A stretch of 64,000 bases of DNA from an uncultured Lachnobacterium sp. GTDB taxonomy: Bacteria > Bacillota > Clostridia > Lachnospirales > Lachnospiraceae. Shown piece after piece: positions 42,027 to 51,800 of this stretch. The stretch is taken from NCBI GenBank assembly GCA_900550545.1, contig URSS01000005.1, positions 50,000 through 113,999 of the forward strand. The letters run 5' to 3'. The position numbers and the translations under genes are program-made. The notes beneath the pieces were generated by a model. That model made no database searches and was not told the origin of the DNA. It saw nothing but the letters and a program-made list of their open reading frames with translations. Position 1 is the stretch's first letter; each line of letters starts with the position of its first letter.

Positions 42027-42662
42027 TTAAAATCCAAGATTTTCATCCACTAAAATAATTTGAAAACGTCCTTTTACTCTGCTGAACCGGGTTGTCAAAA
42101 TCTGGCAGCATATACATTGCGGGCTTTTGCAGTCAAAGCAGCTTCCATTTTTCGAACATGGTGTATCGATTCCAAATCTCTGCGCATTGATCGGAGCGGC
42201 CTCATTTCGCGCACGGTGCAAAGCATCCTCCTCCGATTTCACAATTTTGTTCATGCCCACGATCAGCAATACATGTTTTGGTCCATACGCATATGCAGCT
42301 ACACGATTCGCATTTCCATCAATATTAATAAAAACGCCATCCTCACTCATGGCATTCACACTGCCCAGAAAATAATCACTACTGAATGCTTTCAGTGCAA
42401 TTTCTGCTTTTTCCTCCGGTGTTTCTACCTTATCCCTGTCATAGAATTGATAATCTCCATTGCAAACCGCATCATAGAGACCACACTCCTTGACCGAAGA
42501 TGCTCCACCCATATTGATACTGCTGCCCTTTGGAATCAGTTTAAGCGCTTTCTGAACTGCCTCTTCTTTAGTCTCCACATAATAAGCTTCCATATTTCGG
42601 GATTCCAGTGCTGCAACCACACGCTTTCCCAGTACTTCATTTCTCATTTTTCTTACGTCCAT
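42027..42662 (-). CDS. LUD-domain protein (LutC/YkgG-like)
   Basis: A 211-residue protein of the lactate-utilisation LUD family. The start at 42662 (GAGAGG upstream) gives MDVRKMRNEVLGKRVVAAL. The core motif region INMGGASSVKECGLYDAV and GSVNAMSEDGVFINIDGNANRVAAYAYGP is diagnostic, and the C-terminal Cys cluster (CFDCKSPQCICC) is found in the anaerobe subgroup. LutC acts with LutA/LutB iron-sulfur proteins in lactate oxidation, but those genes are not here. The stand-alone subgroup has no proven reaction. It ends 27 bp before the broken secreted-protein gene. Confidence 0.88.
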   Translation of the reverse strand: MDVRKMRNEVLGKRVVAALESRNMEAYYVETKEEAVQKALKLIPKGSSINMGGASSVKECGLYDAVCNGDYQFYDRDKVETPEEKAEIALKAFSSDYFLGSVNAMSEDGVFINIDGNANRVAAYAYGPKHVLLIVGMNKIVKSEEDALHRARNEAAPINAQRFGIDTPCSKNGSCFDCKSPQCICCQILTTRFSRVKGRFQIILVDENLGF

Positions 42663-42736
42663 TGTGTAAACCTCTCTCTTGTAACTTATTTCTTGATAAT
42701 TTCCATAACTTATTATTCTTACTTCATGCACATGTA

Positions 42737-42955
42737 TTATTCTTTAAAATATTTTTTAGTCTTGGTTCTTCCAAATCCTTTAAGAATATTTAATTTTTCT
42801 ACCTTTAAATACTTTAGAATTATTTGCATTCTAGTTCTCTCTAATTCGGACACTGATTCTAACGTTTCAAATCCATCCCTAATATGAATAATTGTGTGTA
42901 AATACGTTTTATCATCATCCATATCAAATTCCGACGCCGAAGAACCATTTTGCAA
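42737..42955 (-). other. Doubtful open frame, possible gene remnant
   Basis: A 72-codon A+T-rich frame (TTG start at 42955, weak AGGAC upstream) encoding a charged helical sequence (ESVSELERTRMQIILKYLKV). It lies just after a short membrane-protein gene and may be the frameshifted tail of that or another lost gene. No family is recognised. Confidence 0.3.
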
Positions 42956-43024
42956 GTCCTAGATACTAATAAGCTAATATAACACCTAATATTTTACTTT
43001 TAACAAAGATGATACGCAACTCCC

Positions 43025-43366
43025 TTATTCCATTTTTATATATATTCTATCACTACTTTGAATATTCACTTCCTGTTTAAAATCACAAAATCCAGTACTT
43101 AAATATGGACGAACACGCAATCTTTTTTCCTCATCTTCTTTCTCTTGTTGAATATCCTTTTGTTCTTTGAATTTCTTATTATTATCTGATATAGTCATAA
43201 ATACTGCAATTAACGTACAGACACCACCTATATAACTTCCTAAAAAACTAGCCCATTCTCCATTAGTAATATTACTATATATGCAATTAGAAAAAATAAC
43301 TCTATCAAGAATAATCGGTATTGCTACTGCACCTAATAAAAATGCTAAAATTATACTTTTTTTCAT
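43025..43366 (-). CDS. Two-helix membrane protein, probably truncated
   Basis: A 113-residue protein. The start at 43366 has GGAGG upstream (inside the longer frame). Two membrane helices (about 2-22 and 38-58, with GEWASFLGSYIGGVCTLIAVFMT) are followed by a charged helix (NNKKFKEQKDIQQEKEDEEKR). This layout is common in small Firmicutes membrane proteins of unknown function, whose C-terminal domain is usually longer, so this copy may be shortened. It borders the A+T-rich restriction-modification island and may be accessory. Function unknown. Confidence 0.55.
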   Translation of the reverse strand: MKKSIILAFLLGAVAIPIILDRVIFSNCIYSNITNGEWASFLGSYIGGVCTLIAVFMTISDNNKKFKEQKDIQQEKEDEEKRLRVRPYLSTGFCDFKQEVNIQSSDRIYIKME

Positions 43367-43594
43367 TTTTCGTTTTTCCTCCATTTTTACCCAATATATT
43401 CCCTATGAAAAAAACATCAAATATCTACTATCTAATACGTAGCTTATTTGATGTTTATCTTTCGTACAATGTATATATATCTACAGTAACATTATTTTTC
43501 TATAATATTTATAAACAACACTGTAGTAGTAGTAGGGTTCTTTATGGTGTTATATTTAGATTACTCTTATATCATTTACACAAATAATAAAATT

Positions 43595-44032
43595 TTAATC
43601 AGCACTAATTTTAATATCAAATATTGTCTCCTCAATTACTTTCACACACTCATCTGTATTTTTCTTAATCTCATTCCCCCAAAAACGAATTACTGTCCAG
43701 CCTAAAAACAATAACTTCTTATCTACCTCCATATCTCTTTCTCTATTTCTTGATATTTTATTTATCCAATATTCACTATTATTACTGTTTTCAAGTCTAG
43801 GCTTTAATACTTCCCAGTCCTTACCATGAAAGAACTCTCCATCGCAAAAAATAGCAATTTTATATTTTGTCAAAACTATATCGGGATGCCCTGGAAGTCC
43901 TGCATAATTTTTTCGATAGTGATAGCCTTTTTTCCATAACGCCTTTCGAAGTATTACTTCGATTTTAGTATCTTTAGACTTAATGTGTTGCATATTTATT
44001 CGACGTTGCTCTTTTGTAAATACATCTGCCAA
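43595..44032 (-). CDS. vsr: Very-short-patch repair endonuclease
   Basis: A 145-residue Vsr-family nuclease. These nick DNA at T:G mismatches arising from deamination of 5-methylcytosine at methyltransferase sites. Recognisable segments: RRINMQHIKSKDTKIEVILR (N-terminal contact helix), GLPGHPDIVLTKYKIAIFCDG (catalytic Asp and strand), EFFHGKDWEVLKPR and LGWTVIRFWGNEI. The start is TTG at 44032 with GAGG upstream. It is the last gene of a four-gene block headed by an m5C methyltransferase, the usual genetic partner of Vsr, which supports both assignments. Confidence 0.93.
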   Translation of the reverse strand: MADVFTKEQRRINMQHIKSKDTKIEVILRKALWKKGYHYRKNYAGLPGHPDIVLTKYKIAIFCDGEFFHGKDWEVLKPRLENSNNSEYWINKISRNRERDMEVDKKLLFLGWTVIRFWGNEIKKNTDECVKVIEETIFDIKISAD

Positions 44033-44070
44033 AACAGCTCACCTCAGTTTCTCCAATCTCCATTAACTTA

Positions 44071-45009
44071 TTATCTTTTATTTTCTATCGCTTCATGATA
44101 CCTACACTGAGGATTATCTGCATATCCTTCGCATCCCCAAAAATAATTATATCCTTGTCGTATAATCAATCTTTTCCCACACTTTGGGCATCTTCTCTCC
44201 AATGGTATATGACCTTTATCCTCATCTGCACTACCAACAATAGGGGTATATAATTCTATAACCGCATGCATATCTCCTGTTTGAAAATAATAATTAGTTG
44301 CGTCCATTTTAGTACGTCCATTCAACATAGCTCCTTTAGGAATAATTTTTCTTTGCCTAATCATCTTCACAACCTCTGAATAATAAACAAAGCCCGGAAA
44401 ATCATAACTCCAATCCTTATTAAAAATATTTTCTGTCAAAATGTCTTTAATATCAATTGGAATTTCCTCATTTTTCTGATATAAAAGTCGATTATCTCTC
44501 ATTATTTTCTCGCCATCTGGATTAAACCTCACAAGTACTGTATAATCATATTTCGTGGTATCTTTCCCTATGTTTGGTGTATATTCTCCATTATCATTCC
44601 AATCTTTTTCCTCTAACAACAAAAGATTTCCATATGACTTTGTTGATTTTACAGAAATATGTTTGCCTTGACATTGTAAATCAAATGAATCCCACTTTCC
44701 TAAACTGTTTCTAGTAATATCTGGTTTTTCTGTCTCTATATTTTTGCTCAATAAAAATCTATATAGCGCAAATTCTGCCATTTTTCCTTGAAATGTATTT
44801 ATAAAAATCTGACCATGTTTTCTATGTATTGTCCCCCCGCTTCTTGAGCTCCGATGTTCTCCAATATCCCCATATGACATATCAAATGCAAACTCAAAAC
44901 ACTCTTTCTTATCTTCATCTTTTATATTGCCATACGCACGAAATGATTTTTTATCTTTTACATAATAATTATTTCCTTCTACCAAAAGCCCCCTAGTTAC
45001 ATAATCCAT
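44071..45009 (-). CDS. Restriction-endonuclease-like protein with C-terminal zinc ribbon
   Basis: A 312-residue protein in the m5C methyltransferase block. The middle contains KWDSFDLQCQGKHISVKSTKSYG, a likely PD-(D/E)xK core in which the strand Asp and the VKST lysine are visible and the usual acidic residue is altered. The C-terminal about 45 residues form a topoisomerase-type zinc ribbon (CPKCGKR...CEGYADNPQC). This combination is seen in some type II restriction enzymes and in homing-type nucleases. Methyltransferase association suggests it is the cognate endonuclease, but the GIY-YIG protein next to it is an equal candidate. A+T-rich, with GGGGGG before the ATG. Confidence 0.65.
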   Translation of the reverse strand: MDYVTRGLLVEGNNYYVKDKKSFRAYGNIKDEDKKECFEFAFDMSYGDIGEHRSSRSGGTIHRKHGQIFINTFQGKMAEFALYRFLLSKNIETEKPDITRNSLGKWDSFDLQCQGKHISVKSTKSYGNLLLLEEKDWNDNGEYTPNIGKDTTKYDYTVLVRFNPDGEKIMRDNRLLYQKNEEIPIDIKDILTENIFNKDWSYDFPGFVYYSEVVKMIRQRKIIPKGAMLNGRTKMDATNYYFQTGDMHAVIELYTPIVGSADEDKGHIPLERRCPKCGKRLIIRQGYNYFWGCEGYADNPQCRYHEAIENKR

Positions 45010-45055
45010 GTTGGCATCCCCCCATATATCTTAGTTGCTTTACAGTATTCCATAT

Positions 45056-45994
45056 CTATATATTTATTACATTCTCAATATCATCATATTTCAATCTCTT
45101 TACTACATACGCAGAAAAGTCGTATCCACTTCTTCTATCACAAAGCGTATCTACAATGATATTTAAATCAATATAAACAGGTTTATCTTTTCTTGCATAA
45201 AACCCGTTTTGCATTCCTTTATTCATTGCAAATGTTTTTGCAGGAATATGTATATATATAAGTTCATGTTCATACTGATTATTTAAAATTAAATCCCATT
45301 CCTCATCAACAACTGAAATCTTAGGATTTACCCAATATTCATCTCGGTTCTTTTGCCTTTTTGCATAATTACATTCACATTCTATAAAAAATCCATTTTG
45401 AGCTAATAATGCCTTTGCATCAGCTTTTCCTTGAACAGTTGATACCACATAATCTACCCCATTTGTTTTACTCGTTTTTTTGGGAATATATATACGATCT
45501 GCTTTGCAAAATACAGACACACCTATCAATTCCATAAGTAAAAATGCTTCTTCCAAGTATTGATCCAATTCAACTTTTCGAAACTTTGTAACTTTTTGAA
45601 GATTTCCCTTTTTCTTATTATCACAATCCAACTTATTATTTTCATGCGCTTTTTTAATAAGTACTGCTTCAAGATAATCTATATCAGAACGATTTAAACT
45701 ATCATCTTTTGTTGTAAGTACAACAGCGCTCTCCCACCAATCTTTTCCTGACAAATGTTGTTTGATTCTTGTTGCTAAATCCATAGATTGGCCTATATAA
45801 ACCATTTCTTTAGACAATAATAAATACACTCCAAATTTATTACATGCCTCCGATGATATCAATTTATTTATAGATTCTCTTGGTGCCGAATATAATTCAC
45901 CAGAATTCCATCCGGAATCCTCTATACACATTACACCTTTTAATGTTCCATCTTCTAAAAGAAGACTAATGGTTTTTGCTTTTGTATTTGCCAT
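45056..45994 (-). CDS. GIY-YIG nuclease-domain protein, DUF4357-like
   Basis: A 312-residue protein. About residues 52-135 form a GIY-YIG nuclease domain: GVYLLLSKEMVYIGQS supplies both halves of the name motif, then ATRIKQHL (Arg) and LEAVLIKKA (Glu). A region like DUF4357 (GVDYVVSTVQGKADAKALLAQNG) follows, then an unfamiliar C-terminal domain with YIHIPAKTFAMNKG and YIDLNIIVDTL. Such proteins are common in restriction loci and may cut DNA or act as modification-dependent nucleases. It starts 18 bp after the methyltransferase stop, so co-expression is likely. Confidence 0.8.
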   Translation of the reverse strand: MANTKAKTISLLLEDGTLKGVMCIEDSGWNSGELYSAPRESINKLISSEACNKFGVYLLLSKEMVYIGQSMDLATRIKQHLSGKDWWESAVVLTTKDDSLNRSDIDYLEAVLIKKAHENNKLDCDNKKKGNLQKVTKFRKVELDQYLEEAFLLMELIGVSVFCKADRIYIPKKTSKTNGVDYVVSTVQGKADAKALLAQNGFFIECECNYAKRQKNRDEYWVNPKISVVDEEWDLILNNQYEHELIYIHIPAKTFAMNKGMQNGFYARKDKPVYIDLNIIVDTLCDRRSGYDFSAYVVKRLKYDDIENVINI

Positions 45995-46012
45995 ATATAA
46001 TCATCCCTCATA

Positions 46013-46981
46013 TTACTCATTAACTGCAATTGCAATTTCATTAGCTATTCTTGCAATAACAGATACACAAACTGAATTCCCAGCTTGTTTATATAGTCTT
46101 GAATCACTTTGATTATCTGGAAGTTTGAAATTCTTAGGAAACCCCTGTGTATTAAAGCATTCATGCGGGGTCATTTTTCGAATACCTTTCGAAGTTTTAA
46201 TCAAACATACGTTATGTCCCCCCTCACCTTGATTAGCGGTTAATGTAGGCACTACTCCACTTTTGTTCTTTCTTACATATCTTCTTCTCCATTGATAAAT
46301 AGCATTTTCATCATCCATTGCTTCCATCAATTTCTCATATATATCACCCTTATACTTTCCTTTAGTATAATAATATTTATCATCCATCTTTTTTTCAAAA
46401 TCAATGATATCAGATAACTTTTTTGTTAATGGAATTGGCAATGGAAATTCAAAATTTTTGTACCAATTAGTATTTTTAAATGCAACAATGTAAATTCTTT
46501 CCCTGTTTTGTGGAATATTTCCATACTCCATCGCATTTAACACTGAATATTTAACCTTATACCCCTCTTTTTTTAACTCATCAATAATAACAGAAAATGT
46601 GTTTCCCTTATCATGTCCAACTAAATTCTTTACGTTTTCTAAAAATATGACCTGTGGCTTTTTTACCTTGATAATTCGAACTAATTCAAAAAACAGGGTC
46701 CCTCTGCCTTTTTCGTCATCAAATCCTTTTCTATTACCAGCTATTGAAAACGCCTGGCATGGAAATCCTGCCAACATAACATCAAAATCTGGTATTTCCG
46801 ATGCTTGTACCTCATGTATGTCCCTACGATCAACTTTTATATTTGAATTAAGTTCATATGTTTCAATCGGGTAAGAATCATACTCATTAGCATATACAAT
46901 TTTAAATAATTTATTTTGCTCAAATCCCTTATCAATTCCTCCAACTCCAGCAAAAAAAGATGCACACTTTAAAATTTTCAT
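46013..46981 (-). CDS. DNA (cytosine-5)-methyltransferase
   Basis: A 322-residue type II m5C methyltransferase. Motifs in order: I SFFAGVGGIDKGFEQ (SAM binding), IV GFPCQAFSIAGNRKGF (catalytic Cys), VI ENVKNL (Glu), VIII QNRERIYIVAF, IX/X PHECFNTQGFP and YKQAGNSVCVSV. The target-recognition region (about residues 180-260) is variable and gives no target by eye. It heads an A+T-rich operon with a GIY-YIG protein, a restriction-like protein and Vsr. Its promoter (47013-47041) contains a GC-rich palindrome that could be the enzyme's own site or an operator. AGGGGG lies seven bases before the ATG. Confidence 0.95.
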   Translation of the reverse strand: MKILKCASFFAGVGGIDKGFEQNKLFKIVYANEYDSYPIETYELNSNIKVDRRDIHEVQASEIPDFDVMLAGFPCQAFSIAGNRKGFDDEKGRGTLFFELVRIIKVKKPQVIFLENVKNLVGHDKGNTFSVIIDELKKEGYKVKYSVLNAMEYGNIPQNRERIYIVAFKNTNWYKNFEFPLPIPLTKKLSDIIDFEKKMDDKYYYTKGKYKGDIYEKLMEAMDDENAIYQWRRRYVRKNKSGVVPTLTANQGEGGHNVCLIKTSKGIRKMTPHECFNTQGFPKNFKLPDNQSDSRLYKQAGNSVCVSVIARIANEIAIAVNE

Positions 46982-47012
46982 ATATTCCCCCTATAATATT
47001 TTTCTATAACAG

Positions 47013-47045
47013 AGTATATCAAATATCGCGGCGCGCCGCAATATT
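47013..47045 (-). promoter_or_regulatory. Methyltransferase promoter with embedded GC palindrome
   Basis: TTGCGG (47036-47041), 17-bp spacer, TATACT (47013-47018). The palindrome GCGGCGCGCCGC (47028-47039), extended to 47022-47045 with one mismatch, covers the -35 and spacer. It stands out sharply in otherwise A+T-rich DNA. Confidence 0.55.
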
Positions 47046-47050
47046 ATAGA

Positions 47051-47080
47051 CAAAAAAGAAGAGAAGATTACTCCTCTCCT
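47051..47080 (-). terminator. Terminator overlapping the stop codon of the 398-residue gene
   Basis: AGGAGAGGAG pairs with CTTCTCTTCT (47071-47080 with 47057-47066, wobble pairs included); the TAA stop lies in the four-base loop region and six T follow. The 5' arm is coding. Confidence 0.7.
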
Positions 47081-48264
47081 TCATAAAATGCTTCATATGT
47101 ACCAATCTCCGAAAAATCTACTGAATAATCTCCTTCGAAATTTTTGGTAAATATAACACTATCCACTCCAAATTTTTCAAGCATATCATATGTTACAATT
47201 GTGTTCTCTGGAAGTTCAAACACATCTCTAAGCAACCATTTGCCCAAAATTTTATTTGGGTTACTCATAATTGCCTTTCCCAACATAGGATTCATTTTAT
47301 CCACCTCCTGACATACCTTTGCCTTAATTTCTTTTCCATCAGGTAAATGTAATGTAAATGGAGTATCTCTTGGCGGGAAAAAACTTAAATTTCTTTTTCT
47401 GTCTGTTACGTTATATGGAATATATATTTCATTTACGTCTCTGTCTCTTCCTCCTGCATTCCACTGATTCAATCCACTTTTTGGGGCTACAAATTTTTTA
47501 TCCTTGTTTTTTGAATACAAAGGCAAACACAATTGTTGCTTTGTTGGTAAATTTTTTTGGGTCTTGTACTCCATTCCACCTTCATGAACCATATACTCCG
47601 CAATATTACGGTATGCCCCCTTATCTGCTGACATAAACTGCAATAGTGCTTTATATGGATCATCTAATATTTGCACAGGGAACTCGTCAAGCATTTCAAG
47701 ATCATTAAATATCATAAATAATGTGTTTTTTGATACACTAAAATGATATTCATGTTTGCCATCCGTAAAATAAGTATTATTACTATTGCCTTTTCCCGGA
47801 ATTATCACTATGTTATCAATGTCAATTGGATCAAAGGAGCACTCCAAAATCTGCATTGCTCCTGGAATTCTTTTAACCACATGATATAACATTTTGTCGA
47901 TCCCATGTAATCTTTCAGTAATTCTTATTCGTTCATTCCGATACTCCGAAATTCGGCTAACTAATTCTATTCCTGTAAGATTAGCATAACTTGATTTTAA
48001 CTTTCCGAATTCCGCAACTTTTTGATCATCATTCCCCATCCAAGTTTTTAATCCTATTCCAATGTTACCCTTTTTTGCATCAGCCGAGCAATCCGATCTA
48101 GCTAAATTTTCAGCCTCTAAATATTTGCAAAAAATATTTTCATGCGCTCGATATGCTAAATATGGACATTCATTTTCTGAAAAAAGATTCGATAATTGCC
48201 CCATTATTTTTAACATTTCTTTATATTGTTTTCTTAATTTTTCTGGTTGTAAATCATAAAACAT
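47068..48264 (-). CDS. Restriction-endonuclease-like protein (NgoFVII/PLD-type C-terminal domain)
   Basis: A 398-residue protein. The C-terminal about 130 residues (GGRDRDVNEIYIPYNV, FFPPRDTPFTLHLPDGKEI, KAIMSNPNKILGKWLLRDVF, DSVIFTK) match the DNA-binding C-terminal region of NgoFVII-type restriction enzymes. The N-terminal half is helical with RISEYRNERIRITERLHGID and has no HKD phospholipase-type motif that I can see, so catalysis may be absent or of another kind. It lies directly upstream of the methyltransferase operon but has its own terminator. It may be a specificity or restriction subunit of a second system. A+T-rich and probably acquired. Confidence 0.6.
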   Translation of the reverse strand: MFYDLQPEKLRKQYKEMLKIMGQLSNLFSENECPYLAYRAHENIFCKYLEAENLARSDCSADAKKGNIGIGLKTWMGNDDQKVAEFGKLKSSYANLTGIELVSRISEYRNERIRITERLHGIDKMLYHVVKRIPGAMQILECSFDPIDIDNIVIIPGKGNSNNTYFTDGKHEYHFSVSKNTLFMIFNDLEMLDEFPVQILDDPYKALLQFMSADKGAYRNIAEYMVHEGGMEYKTQKNLPTKQQLCLPLYSKNKDKKFVAPKSGLNQWNAGGRDRDVNEIYIPYNVTDRKRNLSFFPPRDTPFTLHLPDGKEIKAKVCQEVDKMNPMLGKAIMSNPNKILGKWLLRDVFELPENTIVTYDMLEKFGVDSVIFTKNFEGDYSVDFSEIGTYEAFYEGEE

Positions 48265-48358
48265 CTAATCACCTACTCAATCTTTAATATAATCAACAAA
48301 TCATACAATACCTTAAGAATCTTTACAGTCACTATTTTACACTGTCCTTTTCCCAGCT

Positions 48359-48733
48359 CTAAAACCGTTTCCCGCACTTCGGGCAAAACTCAAAATCCTC
48401 AGCAGTCTCGTACCCACACTGCGAACAATGTTTATACATAAAGCTACTGCTGCCTCTCGAAACCCTTGTCAAATGTTCCGGCTGAATTTCGACCTGCTGC
48501 CCACGGGCAATCGCTTTCCCGATCTCCGGGGCAAGTTCATACAACGTGTTGCAGCAACTCGTCTGCACATAATAATGCTTATTCCACTTGAAGCACGGTA
48601 TGAAAAACAGTGAAAGCACTGTGTACGTCATAAAAACCTGATACCTTCCGTATTTTCCGCATAGATTACAGATGATCGTCTGGGTAAAATCAAAATCTTT
48701 CCTGCCATCCGTAATTCCCATGATAAAAAACAT
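48359..48733 (-). CDS. Zinc-ribbon protein
   Basis: A 124-residue protein with two Cys clusters: CNLCGKYG near residue 22 and a C-terminal rubredoxin-like ribbon CSQCGYET...CPKCGKRF. Between them lies a hydrophobic-aromatic stretch (YTVLSLFFIPCFKWNKHYYV), possibly one membrane-embedded segment, then TSCCNTLYELAPEIGKAIARG. It resembles small zinc-ribbon membrane proteins common in Firmicutes; the 80-residue protein at 59578-59820 is of the same general kind. AAAGGAGG precedes the ATG. The promoter (48757-48785) is similar in sequence to the one in front of the helicase gene. Confidence 0.7.
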   Translation of the reverse strand: MFFIMGITDGRKDFDFTQTIICNLCGKYGRYQVFMTYTVLSLFFIPCFKWNKHYYVQTSCCNTLYELAPEIGKAIARGQQVEIQPEHLTRVSRGSSSFMYKHCSQCGYETAEDFEFCPKCGKRF

Positions 48734-48756
48734 AGCGACCTCCTTTTATCTCTATC

Positions 48757-48785
48757 ACTATAATAAACGCTAAACCGATTGGAAA
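48757..48785 (-). promoter_or_regulatory. Promoter of the zinc-ribbon gene, similar to that of the helicase gene
   Basis: TTTCCA (48780-48785), 17-bp spacer, TATAGT (48757-48762). The 35-bp block 48753-48787 matches 52149-52183 at about 28 of 35 positions. Confidence 0.5.
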
Positions 48786-48848
48786 CAAGCGTATTTCGAA
48801 ATACGGAAATTGCATTTGAGAACAATTGCCAATTTTTTATTATTCCCA

Positions 48849-51800
48849 TTAATGCACCCTTGAAAAATAATCCATCAGGATTCCTTTAATATGGTTATAC
48901 CTTCTGGCATAAGAATTCTCCACCCTGATGATTTCCATATTGTGTGCCTGACAGATTGCATTCTTCTTTCGATCCCGCTCCTGCACGACCGCATCCTCAA
49001 AATGTTCTTTCCCATCCAGTTCGATTGCAAGAACCGGAAGCTCACTTTTCCCCTGTTTTTCGTATACCACAAAATCAAAACGCCCCATGTAAAACAGATC
49101 ATCATACGTAATATTATCATGAAACACCTGTGATATTGCCACTTCCTTGTGAATCACATACTTACTTTGGGAAAGCCAGATGTTCTCCAGCGCATGCGTC
49201 AGATTTTCCAGAAACGCATTTTCCGTGGCGGTAGAAAAAGGCTGTATCCCTAAAGCTCTGGAACTGATATGCTTCTCGGTAATCTTTGACTGTCCGTTCG
49301 TTTTGATATACTGCGCCAATTCATAGAGATCGTCATCCGACTGCCCGGCATGCAGACGCTCAAGCTCATTACTGTCCGCGAGCAGCACCAGCTTGTCCTT
49401 CGCCCGCGAGGTTGCAACATTGATAAGCTCCTTGTTGTTTTTCAGCCACTGATATGTTCCTGTATTCGTGCGATCCGACAGGGCCGTAGAAAAAAGCACT
49501 ACATCCTTCTCATCACCCTGAAAAGCATGAACAGTTCCACAGACCAGATTCTCCAGTTCATTCTCTTTGATTGCCTGTTCGATCAATGTCTTCTGGTTTA
49601 CAAACGGTGTGATGACTGCAATGCTTTTGTTTGGATTCTGTTGCGCATATGCTACGACCTCGTCCACCTCTGCCGGGGATGTATTCTTGATTTGTGACTG
49701 ATTGCTTTTTACATCGACATACACAAGTGGATGCAGTTCCCGGCTTTTCGACTGAATCTGTAATTTGGAATTGTAATATTTTTTATTATTGAACCCTATG
49801 ATTTCTTTATTACAACGATAGTGATTGCGCAAAAGTACTTCATCACTCACAGCATCACAGGCGAGATATGTTTTGTAAATCGAATTCTTCCGATAATCGT
49901 ATTCATCGGTCACATGATACTTCCGGCGCAGTTTCTGATTTGTCAGCTCCCCAAGCAAAATGACCGGGTTGAGCTGCTGTGGATCTCCCACCAGCATCAG
50001 CTTTTCTCCACGAATGATCGGGACAAGTGAGATTGCCACATTGCACTGACTGGCTTCGTCCATGATAGTCATATCAAACAACGGTTCCGGCTGTCCTACC
50101 TTGTGCGCCGAAATGCAGGTAGTAATGATGATTGGAAACACTCGCTGCAATTTCTTCACGTTTTCGGATTTCTGCATGTACTTATTGAACGCCTGCGCCT
50201 GTGCCAACCGATCATCCCCAGCATCTAAAATTTCACGTAGTTCCTGATATTTCGGTTCTTCGATTGTCTTGATATAGCGTGCAGATGTATAGAACAGATA
50301 TTGATAAAATTCTTCTTCATTCCGGTCGAGCAACAGCATGGCATCCGCATCGGACATTTCCCCGATCTGCCGGATACGCTCATCAATTTTCTGCATCTGA
50401 TATCCCTGCAAGTCCGTTTGAAACGGAATCAGATTCATTGCATTTTTGATATGTTCCTGATATTCCATCAGATGAGAAAGCGTCTCTTTCCGCTCCTTCA
50501 GATCCAGAATTTCCTCATAATCTTTCAGACGCGCAGAAAGCCTTTTTGCGCGGTCGATACGATCATCTTTGCGCTTATCGAGCGTGGACGTAAATATTTT
50601 TACGGTCTGCACCTGATTTCGCAGGCGGTTGATGTAGCTGATCGCTGCTTTAACTTTGTCTATATTCCCAAGCCGCAGTACCGGAAACGGAATGGTCTGT
50701 CCATGGTACTCAAGATGCGTCAGTTTCTCAAATACATTGTCGATTGGAACGTTATTGTAGGACGCAAATAAAACGGTCGTACTGTTAAAAAACGCCGTTA
50801 CTATTGTGTTAATAATCGTATTTGTTTTTCCTGTGCCCGGCGGTCCCTGTATATAGGCAAGCGGATATTTCATAGCATTGTTGATTGCCAGCAACTGATC
50901 GAGATTGATATTCTGGTTGATCAACGCGATCGGATAGGCTTTCGTCCGGCGTGGTCGCTCCAACAGTTCTCCAAAAAAAGCTTTGATTGGATAGGTAATC
51001 TGCTGCTTTTCGAACATATCCAGTATCGCTTTGTATTCGTCATGCAGATTCAGCACCACATCCATACCAAGGCCAAACACATAAGGCATATCATCCACGA
51101 CGGATCTCGCACCGCCATGCCCGGTAATTGCATCTTTGATTTTTTCCAAATTTTTCTCAAAGTCTTCCAGCAATTCATACTCATCCGCGTCCAGAAATCT
51201 GCGCGCATTTTCCTGCTGCCCATCAACCGTAAACTGTGTGCAGACCGTAATATCTTCGTCTGGCTGAAACACTTTGTTTTTCACATCCAGATTCAGATTG
51301 CGATATGCGAGTACATACAATCCCTTTGCCGTGTGAATGCTTAACACGTTCAAAGCAAGCTTCTTAATTTTCAGATTTCCACTTTTGCGCTTTTCCCGTG
51401 ACAACGTATATTGGAAATTTGACACAACTTCCTGAAACTGCTCATCCGTAAGCACATACTGTTCATTTTTCACACAATCTCCATCAACATAATGAATCAG
51501 CTCGTAATCCGTAATATATGGCGTTGTGTCGAGCCGATTACAAAGTTCCAGGTAATTCAGGATTTTTAGATTTGCCGCACTCGAAAAGAGCATTTTGTAC
51601 CGTTCCGGATGCATCTCGATATCTTCGATCAGCCGCTTATTTTCCGGACAATATGTTCCCTCAATAACCTCTGTCGACAAAATGGAATCAATATATATTT
51701 TGTCGTATTCCCCCAATGTATACAATCCAAGATGCAGACCATCCACTTTCAGGGTTCGTTTTACCGGATCCAGATCACGAATACCGATCCAGTATTTTGT

